In this document: in pieces, positions 1 through 4,055 of the stretch
Position numbering within the stretch: position 1 is the stretch's first letter
How the letters are laid out: each line of letters opens with the position of its first letter
DNA from: CAZDUS01 sp964535015
GTDB lineage: Bacteria; Verrucomicrobiota; Kiritimatiellia; CAIKKV01; CAITUY01
Reading direction: 5' to 3'
Assembly: GCA_964535015.1 (NCBI GenBank)
Contig: CAZHRU010000100.1
Location: 1-8,920, forward strand
DNA length: 8,920 nt
Program-made: the position numbers and the translations under genes
The notes under the pieces: model-generated
Told to the model about the DNA's origin: nothing
The model's database searches: none
Seen by the model: the letters and a program-made list of their open reading frames with translations, nothing else

Positions 1-2
1 TC

Positions 3-875
3 AAGGACCTTGAGAATCCGGACCGGGTCCTGATTGGGGGGCACGGCACGGAGTCCGGTCAGCGTGCGGTGGCGGAACTGGTCAAGATCTACGCGCAGTG
101 GATTCCGCGGGATCGCATTTTGACTTCAAACGTGTGGTCCAGCGAACTGTCCAAACTGGCGGCCAATGCCTTTCTGGCACAGCGGATCAGCTCCATCAAC
201 AGTCTCTCGGCGCTTTGCGAACGAACCGAGGCGGATGTGACCGAGGTGGCCCGCGCCATTGGGATGGATAGCCGGATCGGGTCGAAATTCCTCAATGCCA
301 GCGTCGGGTTCGGTGGATCTTGTTTCAAGAAGGACATTCTCAACCTGGTGTATCTGTGCCGCCATTACGGGCTCACGGAAGTCGCCAACTACTGGCAGCA
401 GGTGGTCACGATCAACGAATACCAGGAGGACCGGTTTGTCGAGCAGATGATCGCCTCGATGTTCAACACCGTGGCGGGCAAGCGGATAGCCGTGTTGGGG
501 TTTGCCTTCAAGGCGGACACGGGCGATACCCGGGAAAGTCCGGCCATTCGCGTGTGCCGGTCCCTGATTGAGGAGCGCGCCCAAGTGGTCATCACCGATC
601 CCAAGGCCATGGACAACGCCCGTCGGGATCTGGCCGATTGCCTGGACCGCGTGACCTTCGAGCCGGACCCCTACAAGGCGGCGGAAGGGGCGCATGCCCT
701 TGCCATCATGACCGACTGGAAGGAGTACAAGGCGCTCGATTATGTGCGGATTTACGAGCGAATGAGCAAGCCGGCCTTCGTGTTCGACGGGCGGAACTGC
801 CTGGACCACCGCAGACTTTTTGACATCGGATACAATGTGTGCCCGATCGGGAAAAAGCCGCTGAGCCATCTGTAA
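3..875 (+). CDS. UDP-glucose 6-dehydrogenase, C-terminal part (5' end outside window)
   Basis: This enzyme oxidises UDP-glucose to UDP-glucuronate with two NAD+, a cytosolic step feeding acidic surface polysaccharides. The reading frame is already open at base 3, where it reads NPDRVLIGG, a conserved family block, so the gene starts upstream; the GTG at 69 is internal. The catalytic cysteine lies in GFGGSCFKKD (Cys codon at 321-323). The C-terminal UDP-binding/NAD-like domain shows GFAFKADTGDTRESPAIRV, and DGRNCLD follows near the end. The blocks NLVYLC, YWQQV, FNTV and ILGFAFK-like segments resemble the animal UGDH subtype more than the classical short bacterial Ugd type. This is family knowledge recalled rather than searched. 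The stop is 4 nt before the next gene, which suggests co-transcription with the HAD phosphatase. The gene is intact at its 3' end. Confidence 0.95.
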   Translation, partial: KDLENPDRVLIGGHGTESGQRAVAELVKIYAQWIPRDRILTSNVWSSELSKLAANAFLAQRISSINSLSALCERTEADVTEVARAIGMDSRIGSKFLNASVGFGGSCFKKDILNLVYLCRHYGLTEVANYWQQVVTINEYQEDRFVEQMIASMFNTVAGKRIAVLGFAFKADTGDTRESPAIRVCRSLIEERAQVVITDPKAMDNARRDLADCLDRVTFEPDPYKAAEGAHALAIMTDWKEYKALDYVRIYERMSKPAFVFDGRNCLDHRRLFDIGYNVCPIGKKPLSHL

Positions 876-879
876 CCCG

Positions 880-1599
880 ATGAACGTCACCGCAGTTCTT
901 TTCGATATTGACGGGACGTTGCTTGACATGAAAGGGGCCGGGCGCCGGGCATTCGTGCGTACGATCAAGGCGGTGTTTGGACTTGATGACGACCTTTCCT
1001 ATCTGAGTTTTGCGGGTAGCACTGACTTGGCCGTGTTGCGAAAGGTTATGGACCACCACGGACTGCCGTTGACGTCGGCGGATTGCAGGAGGTTCTTTGA
1101 GCACATGCCTTGCGAACTGGAGCAGGCATCGGCGGACAGCGATTTGGTATTGTATCCCGGGGTGCGGCGCCTGCTCGAAGCGCTTTCCGGGCGGAACGAC
1201 GTCATTCTTGGGTTGGTGACCGGAAACATTGCCGCCTGCGCGCAGATCAAGTTGCGTCAATTCGACCTGCACCATCACTTTGTTCTTGGCGCCTTTGGTG
1301 ATGAGCATGCCGATCGCAATGAAATTGCGCGTCTTGCGCTCGGGCGGGTTTGGGAGCGGCTGTCCAAAGGCGATTCCATGGGGGGCCTGTTCCTAGTGGG
1401 TGATACTCCCAGTGACATAACGGCGGCGAAATCCATTGATGCCGTCTCCATTGCTGTGGCGACGGGGAAGTACAGTCCCGATGAGTTGAGGGATGCGGGT
1501 GCTGATGTGGTATTGACCGACATGGGGGATACCGGTTGCGTGATGGAACTCTTTGTCGCGCGGACTGGTCGCGTTACTCCTGGCAGTGCGTCAGAATAA
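880..1599 (+). CDS. HAD-superfamily hydrolase, phosphoglycolate-phosphatase-like
   Basis: A 239-residue soluble HAD phosphatase. Motif I is FDIDGTLLD with nucleophile Asp9 and acid/base Asp11. A helical cap region (about 15-90) with the FAGSTD block follows. Motif II is LVTGN (Thr114). Motif IV is VGDTPSD (Asp175 and Asp179), which binds Mg2+. The motif III lysine is not obvious in its usual place; Lys124 or the GAFGDEHADRNEIA region are candidates. The length is normal for the phosphoglycolate phosphatase / beta-phosphoglucomutase-like subfamily, but the substrate cannot be read from the sequence. It begins 4 nt after the UDP-glucose dehydrogenase stop, so the two are probably one transcription unit. 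A role in sugar-phosphate handling is plausible but inferred. The stop codon lies 3 nt before the left core of the integron-like cassette, so the gene was left intact by that insertion. Confidence 0.9.
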   Translation: MNVTAVLFDIDGTLLDMKGAGRRAFVRTIKAVFGLDDDLSYLSFAGSTDLAVLRKVMDHHGLPLTSADCRRFFEHMPCELEQASADSDLVLYPGVRRLLEALSGRNDVILGLVTGNIAACAQIKLRQFDLHHHFVLGAFGDEHADRNEIARLALGRVWERLSKGDSMGGLFLVGDTPSDITAAKSIDAVSIAVATGKYSPDELRDAGADVVLTDMGDTGCVMELFVARTGRVTPGSASE

Positions 1600-1602
1600 C
1601 AA

Positions 1603-1609
1603 GTTGGGT
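1603..1609 (+). other. Left-edge integron-type core site (GTTGGGT)
   Basis: The sequence matches GTTRRRY exactly and sits 3 nt after the HAD stop. Its reverse complement, ACCCAAC, is the R'' box of the attC-like site at 1954. The predicted recombination point is between bases 1603 and 1604. No palindrome lies immediately upstream (the HAD coding sequence does), so this edge was made by insertion into a non-attC site rather than by a preceding cassette. Confidence 0.65.
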
Positions 1610-1617
1610 GCACGAGA

Positions 1618-1974
1618 ATGAACTTCACGGCAAGGAAGATGACTCGCGTCGGTAAAGTGGCCTCCACATACTTGATCACCATTGGCATGTATCTCGTCGT
1701 GGAGCACGGCATTCGAGGCAAGAGCATCTTCGCATTCGCGGTTCACCCAGGCAATACGACGTGGCTCTGGTGGCCAATGTCCATCTTCGCAGTCACTCGA
1801 TGCCGATGTTCATACTGGGTCGAGCATCTCACCTTGTTGAAACTCGGGATGACTTGCGGTCTTGTGATTGCCAACGCATATCTGTGGGGTGCAATTGTCG
1901 CTGGAATGATGCGACTCTGTGAGAACATTTACCGATCACAATTCACACGCAGCACCCAACAACCGCCTGCATGA
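1618..1974 (+). CDS. Small hypothetical membrane protein carried on the cassette
   Basis: A 118-residue protein of no family I recognise. Three hydrophobic stretches are likely membrane helices: about 12-28 (VASTYLITIGMYLVV), 46-60 (TTWLWWPMSIFAV) and 76-98 (LGMTCGLVIANAYLWGAIVAGM). The N-terminus is basic (ARKMTRVGK) and the C-terminal tail after 101 is polar. Two cysteines lie between the second and third helices (RCRC, 61-64). The ATG at 1618 is preceded by ACGAGA, a weak ribosome binding site. ATG 1639 (residue 8) is an alternative start. The stop TGA (1972-1974) falls inside the attC-like palindrome. Small membrane proteins of unknown function are common cassette cargo. No promoter is visible inside the cassette, so expression probably depends on read-through from the upstream HAD/UGDH genes. 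Confidence 0.6.
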   Translation: MNFTARKMTRVGKVASTYLITIGMYLVVEHGIRGKSIFAFAVHPGNTTWLWWPMSIFAVTRCRCSYWVEHLTLLKLGMTCGLVIANAYLWGAIVAGMMRLCENIYRSQFTRSTQQPPA

Positions 1975-2015
1975 TATTCTCGCTCCGCTCGAAATCATGA
2001 GGCGGGGCGCTGGGT
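1954..2015 (+). repeat. attC-like recombination site (59-base-element type imperfect palindrome)
   Basis: The site is 62 bp. The R'' box is ACCCAAC (1954-1960), a full RYYYAAC match. It is followed by AA and then the L'' arm CCGCCT-G-CATGAT (1963-1975). The right side has ATCATGAGGCGG (1994-2005), then GGC, then GCTGGGT (2009-2015). The arms pair over 6 + 6 bp, with the single unpaired G1969 on the left strand, matching the extrahelical base of attC L'' boxes. The unpaired AA/GGC step between R and L boxes matches the unpaired central spacer. The R'' to L'' and L' to R' edges (AACAACCGCCT and AGGCGGGGCG) closely resemble the ends of Vibrio cholerae repeats as I remember them. The genomic right core reads GCTGGGT (one mismatch to GTTRRRY), but its last six bases would belong to the target. 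In the free cassette the core would be GTTGGGT. Confidence 0.75.
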
Positions 2016-2032
2016 GAAAGGAAATAGATCGC

Positions 2033-2070
2033 AACCGTACCCGTTGACCCTGCCGGGTCAATGTCCGGTT
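2033..2070. repeat. Two-step hairpin upstream of the DUF4258/DUF2283 pair
   Basis: The inner stem TTGACCC/GGGTCAA (2044-2050 with 2055-2061) has a 4-nt loop TGCC. After an internal loop, an outer stem AACCG/CGGTT (2033-2037 with 2066-2070) closes it. No T-run follows, so a simple intrinsic terminator is unlikely. It lies about 66 nt before the DUF4258 start, where an operator for an autoregulated TA-like operon, or a transcript structure, would fit. The function is unknown. Confidence 0.5.
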
Positions 2071-2079
2071 AGAACTGAC

Positions 2080-2088
2080 GTTGGAAGG
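2080..2088. repeat. Left copy of 9-bp inverted repeat bracketing the DUF4258/DUF2283 pair
   Basis: GTTGGAAGG here is the exact reverse complement of CCTTCCAAC at 2575-2583. The two copies lie outside the two-gene module, 47 nt before its first start codon and 3 nt after its last stop. The left copy resembles an integron core (GTTRRR followed by a purine instead of a pyrimidine). Confidence 0.45.
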
Positions 2089-2135
2089 CAAAAATGATGA
2101 ATGACGCCAGATAGGACCGTTGGTAATATAACGAA

Positions 2136-2360
2136 ATGGATGAAACGAATCATTTCGGGGATATGTTGCGTGAACGCAACATTTTGAGGGATTGGGCACA
2201 ACGAGCAGAAGATGACCCAGATAAGGTTGAAGACCATGATGATGGGACTCGACATTTCATCAAGCAAATTCCAGAGAACGATGGGAGATGGTTGCGAGTA
2301 GTTGTGAATATTGTGGCGTTCCCGAATCGGCGCGTGACCGCTTTTTTGACCGACGACTGA
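2136..2360 (+). CDS. DUF4258 domain protein (putative toxin-like partner)
   Basis: A 74-residue protein matching the DUF4258 pattern: an early His followed by a basic helix (NHFGDMLRERNI), an acidic DPDKVEDHDDGT segment, then an FIKQI...GRWLRVVVN strand pair and a terminal P..RVTAFLTDD strand. In-frame stops at 2112 and 2124 exclude a longer form, so ATG 2136 is the start, although it has no good ribosome binding site. DUF4258 proteins are small, often paired with a DUF2283 gene, and have been thought to be RelE/BrnT-like toxins; I am not aware of proof of activity for this family. The usual C-terminal FfDRR-like ending is here FLTDD, so the last basic residues are absent. It is followed 10 nt later by its DUF2283 partner, and their base composition is lower in GC than the surroundings. 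Confidence 0.8.
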   Translation: MDETNHFGDMLRERNILRDWAQRAEDDPDKVEDHDDGTRHFIKQIPENDGRWLRVVVNIVAFPNRRVTAFLTDD

Positions 2361-2364
2361 GGAG
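2359..2364 (+). promoter_or_regulatory. Strong Shine-Dalgarno GAGGAG of the DUF2283 gene
   Basis: GAGGAG overlaps the TGA stop of the DUF4258 gene (2358-2360) and sits 6 nt before ATG 2371. It is much better than the site before the DUF4258 gene, suggesting unequal translation of the two partners. Confidence 0.75.
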
Positions 2365-2370
2365 AATACA

Positions 2371-2571
2371 ATGAGAATTAAAATCGACAAAGACAGTGAT
2401 GCCCTTTACTTCCGGCTGGATGAAGGACGCGTCGTGGAGTCTGAAGAAGTTCGCCCTGGTGTCGTATTGGATTTTGACGCCAATGATCGCGTCGTGGGAG
2501 TGGAGTTTCTAGGGATTTCGACCAGAGCCACACCAGAAGAATTGGCGAATTTCCAGTTTCAAACGGCATAA
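2371..2571 (+). CDS. DUF2283 family protein (putative antitoxin-like partner)
   Basis: A 66-residue protein with the clear DUF2283 signature: MRIKIDKDSDALYFRL at the N-terminus, SEEVRPGVVLDFDANDRVVGVEFLG in the middle and a short helix TPEELANF at the end. The family is a small beta-rich fold of unknown biochemistry. The ATG at 2371 is preceded by a strong GAGGAG ribosome binding site (2359-2364) that overlaps the DUF4258 stop codon. This indicates one mRNA with efficient translation of the second gene. Gene order with the putative antitoxin second and better translated would suit a toxin-antitoxin pair, but the functional assignment is inferred from the recurrent pairing, not demonstrated. 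Confidence 0.85.
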   Translation: MRIKIDKDSDALYFRLDEGRVVESEEVRPGVVLDFDANDRVVGVEFLGISTRATPEELANFQFQTA

Positions 2572-2574
2572 TCC

Positions 2575-2583
2575 CCTTCCAAC
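2575..2583. repeat. Right copy of 9-bp inverted repeat bracketing the DUF4258/DUF2283 pair
   Basis: CCTTCCAAC is the perfect complement of 2080-2088. It ends in AAC like an integron R'' box (TTCCAAC, with a pyrimidine where the consensus has a purine). The sequence after it does not continue into a recognisable L''/L' palindrome, so an attC cannot be claimed. Confidence 0.4.
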
Positions 2584-2589
2584 CCGCGA

Positions 2590-2928
2590 TTACCCGTGCC
2601 GGCTGGCGGAAACGTTCGCCTGAGGAAGTGAAATGATGATCGCAAGATTTCCCGACACGCCCACGCCAATCGGATGTCTGGTGGGTTTTCCGGCCCTCTT
2701 TCCGGCGGTGTTCTCGGTGATCGCCTTTTGGGCGAACTCGCGGCCGGATCCGGACTTGAGGTAGACTTCGAAGGCGGTGGCCTTTTCAGGCGAAGAAAAG
2801 GCGATGGCCGTCTCAATACGACAGGGACGGTATTTGGCTGTGTGGGGACTGGCACCGGAGTTATGATGGCGCAGGCGCTCCGCTAGATCATCCGTCACCC
2901 CAGTGTAGTGACGCGATCGCCCGGTCGC
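2590..2928 (-). pseudogene. GIY-YIG endonuclease, N-terminally truncated remnant
   Basis: On the minus strand the frame reads RHYTGVTDDLAERLRHHNSGASPHTAKYRP, then the block TAIAFSSPEKATAFEVYLK and SGSGREFAQK. This is the typical small stand-alone GIY-YIG (UPF0213/YhbQ-like) domain from its YTG (YIG) motif onward. The family needs a first GIY/YVY strand about 10-15 residues before YIG. Here the upstream codons (CLCATGRS) do not supply it, and none of the three minus-strand frames does. The codons upstream instead belong to the TPR-like gene in another frame. About 15 N-terminal residues including the first motif tyrosine are therefore missing. After FAQK the frame runs on about 40 residues with no family resemblance. 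A real start is not evident; a 174-codon open frame from 3114 is mostly shadow. Catalytic activity is unlikely. Confidence 0.7.
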
Positions 2929-3301
2929 ACAGAGACAGCGCCCGTTCGAACTCCCCCTCGTCGATCGCCAGAGCGATCCCCCGCTCGAAATGGCGGATTG
3001 AGGGGCAGTACATGCGAAAAGATTGAAGCATTTCCGCCTGAGCCACGGGCAGGTAGTCCGAAGCCCTGTCCACGGCGGAGCGGCAGGTTGCGAGGTCACC
3101 GGCATGGCAGGCATCCTCGGAAAGCAGATCGTAGAGGAAGAACTTCACCGCGTTGGGGATCGAGTTGTGCCGCTCGACGATGGTCAGCAGGTACTTCTTC
3201 CCCTTCTCAGCCCCGCCGTAGAGAGCCTCATTGTGACCATGAATCAGGTCATCGAGGATTTCGGTCGGGGTTTTGCGGGTCGGTTCTTTTCGGTCGGACA
3301 T
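2888..3301 (-). pseudogene. Hypothetical TPR-like protein, C-terminally truncated
   Basis: A 137-residue protein from the internal ATG at 3301 (MSDRKEPTRK). A longer in-frame start at 3409 is possible, but the extra residues are basic, low-complexity and unlike a protein N-terminus. The body is helical: TEILDDLIHGHNEALYGG, KKYLLTIVERHNSIPNAVKFFLYDLL, and finally FERGIALAIDEGEFERALSLCDRAIA, a TPR-like helix pair. Related proteins that I recall continue past 'CDRAIALGL' for another helix. Here the frame instead ends in ASLHWGDG and a stop. Those eight residues are the out-of-frame reading of the GIY-YIG motif region (RHYTGVTD) of the next gene. The C-terminus therefore appears lost and replaced by foreign sequence. 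It may still be translated. Function is unknown and no ribosome binding site is evident. Confidence 0.55.
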
Positions 3302-3406
3302 GGCGGTCAGTCGGTCACGTGTTACATATTGGGTTCCCGGCCCCCTAGTCGGTCGTAGCCGGATTCGGCAGGGGGGGGCCGCCTTCACTCGGAAGCTTCG
3401 GCGCGG

Positions 3407-3425
3407 CAACTCGCTCAGCGAGTTG
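3407..3425. repeat. Near-perfect palindrome at the 3' end of tRNA-Ser
   Basis: CAACTCGCT-C-AGCGAGTTG has 9-bp arms with a single central base. It overlaps the last two CCA positions of the minus-strand tRNA gene and extends beyond it. There is no T-run on either strand, so it is not a classical intrinsic terminator. It may assist 3' processing or termination, or be a protein site. Confidence 0.5.
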
Positions 3426-3517
3426 GCGGAGAGGGAGGGATTTGAACCCTCGGTACCGGTTTAAGCCAGTACGACGGTTTAGCAAACCGTTGCTTTCGAC
3501 CACTCAGCCACCTCTCC
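3424..3517 (-). tRNA. tRNA-Ser(GCU)
   Basis: Read on the minus strand, the gene begins GGAGAGG and ends CCTCTCC-G-CCA, giving a perfect 7-bp acceptor stem, discriminator G and an encoded CCA (3424-3426). The anticodon stem-loop ACGGT-TTGCTAA-ACCGT carries anticodon GCT (complement at 3481-3483), reading AGC/AGU serine codons. The T arm contains GGTTCAAATCC. The long variable arm typical of class II tRNA-Ser gives the 94-nt length. It sits alone between the TPR-like remnant and the DUF2892 gene. tRNA-Ser genes are frequent integration targets, but no second copy of the 3' end is visible in the window. Confidence 0.96.
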
Positions 3518-3776
3518 GTGATTTAGGGACGTGTTGTCGTTTCACGGGCCACCCTATCGTATGGGTCAAATGCGAATGGTGCCTGCCTGCTCTGCCAACA
3601 ACAAGCGCGAACGTTAGGGAAAAGAAGCGACTCCGTCAAGGACCTTTGCGGCCCAAACTGCGGCACTCAATGCGGTTCGATGGATCAAATCAGCCACTCA
3701 ACAGCTCCAACGGCTCACCGTTCCGCGTTATCGTTGAACTTTCTTCACCCGTGACGCGAGGTCACGGGGATCGGCG
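3518..3776. other. Intergenic region without a supported gene
   Basis: Open frames here run through the tRNA gene and have no protein-like features. The only structure seen is a hairpin (3748-3768) close to the DUF2892 stop. Confidence 0.5.
3748..3768. terminator. Hairpin downstream of the DUF2892 gene, possible terminator-like structure
   Basis: CCCGTGAC/GTCACGGG forms a perfect 8-bp stem with the 5-nt loop GCGAG. It lies 8 nt beyond the minus-strand DUF2892 stop. No T-run follows in that direction (TGAAGAAAG), so it would be a non-canonical terminator or an mRNA 3'-end stabiliser. Confidence 0.4.
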
Positions 3777-3995
3777 TCAGGACTCGGTCTTCGAACAGCA
3801 GGTGCCGGCGGAGGGGACCCCGCAGCGCCGCAGAATTATCTCCAGGGGGCAAAAGCCGGTCAATGACGACTGGAAGAGGTTGAACCCCACAAACGCGGTG
3901 AAACAAAACCAACCGGGGTGGACCCAGTATCCCAAGGCCACACTGCCCATCACGAAAAGTCCTGCCACCATTCTGACGTAACGTTCTGTGTTCAT
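3777..3995 (-). CDS. DUF2892 family small inner-membrane protein
   Basis: A 72-residue protein with the family pattern: MNTERYVRMVAGLFVMGSVALGYW (helix about 6-24), then HPGWFCFTAFVGFNLFQSSLTGFCP (helix about 27-46 and the conserved N-x-x-Q-x-x-x-T-G-F-C-P ending at 50), then EIILRRCGV. This corresponds to the membrane domain found fused to rhodanese in YgaP and also as a free-standing protein. The stand-alone form lacks the rhodanese domain and its role is unclear; sulfur-related function is only by analogy. The Cys-rich tail (CGVPSAGTCC) may be local variation. A strong GGAGGAG ribosome binding site precedes the ATG by 5 nt. No rhodanese gene is adjacent. It is encoded downstream of the CAP-domain gene on the same strand, 60 nt away, and could be co-transcribed with it. 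Confidence 0.85.
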   Translation of the reverse strand: MNTERYVRMVAGLFVMGSVALGYWVHPGWFCFTAFVGFNLFQSSLTGFCPLEIILRRCGVPSAGTCCSKTES

Positions 3996-4055
3996 TCTTG
4001 CTCCTCCATTAGGGCCCCACTGTACTCCTGTTAACTGGACGAAGCAAGATGACCA

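Larger units (their letters stand above)
1603..2015 (+). mobile_element. Candidate integron gene cassette (isolated, no integrase in window)
   Basis: The unit begins with the seven-base core GTTGGGT (1603-1609, consensus GTTRRRY). It contains one ORF that starts 9 nt after that core, and it ends in an attC-like palindrome at 1954-2015. The R'' core of the palindrome, ACCCAAC, is the exact reverse complement of the left-edge core. That is what is expected when a circular cassette is cut at G^TT and inserted: the first six bases of its attC R' box end up at the opposite end of the linear insert. On this reading the mobile part is about 1604-2009 (about 406 bp). The ORF stop lies inside the attC-like L'' box, as in many known cassettes. 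Base composition is visibly less GC-rich than the flanking HAD gene. No integrase gene or attI is visible here, so this would be a single stray cassette. Confidence 0.72.

Noticed and set aside
126..968. Long minus-strand frame (280 codons)
   Set aside because: It is an antisense shadow of the UDP-glucose dehydrogenase gene, whose sense frame carries all the family motifs.
2577..2620. Possible second attC beginning at TTCCAAC
   Set aside because: After the R''-like box I cannot find a matching L'/R' half; the nearby GGCG-GA-AACGTT-CGCC bulged palindrome does not end in a proper core. Only the 9-bp inverted repeat is reported.
2674..2886. Plus-strand Gly-rich frame of 70 codons
   Set aside because: It is antisense to the GIY-YIG remnant and has low-complexity composition from GC-rich sequence.
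3371..3378. Run of eight G
   Set aside because: It lies upstream of the TPR-like remnant in non-coding sequence; phase variation cannot be supported from one copy of a short tract.
3424..3450. tRNA-Ser 3' end as a phage or island attachment site
   Set aside because: No direct repeat of the tRNA 3' end is found elsewhere in the window and no integrase gene is present.
3273..3464. Open frame ending in EREGFEPSVPV
   Set aside because: This is the well-known false translation of the reverse complement of a tRNA-Ser gene.
3442..3981. Plus-strand open frame of 179 codons
   Set aside because: It starts inside the tRNA-Ser gene, is antisense to most of the DUF2892 gene and has no protein-like pattern.
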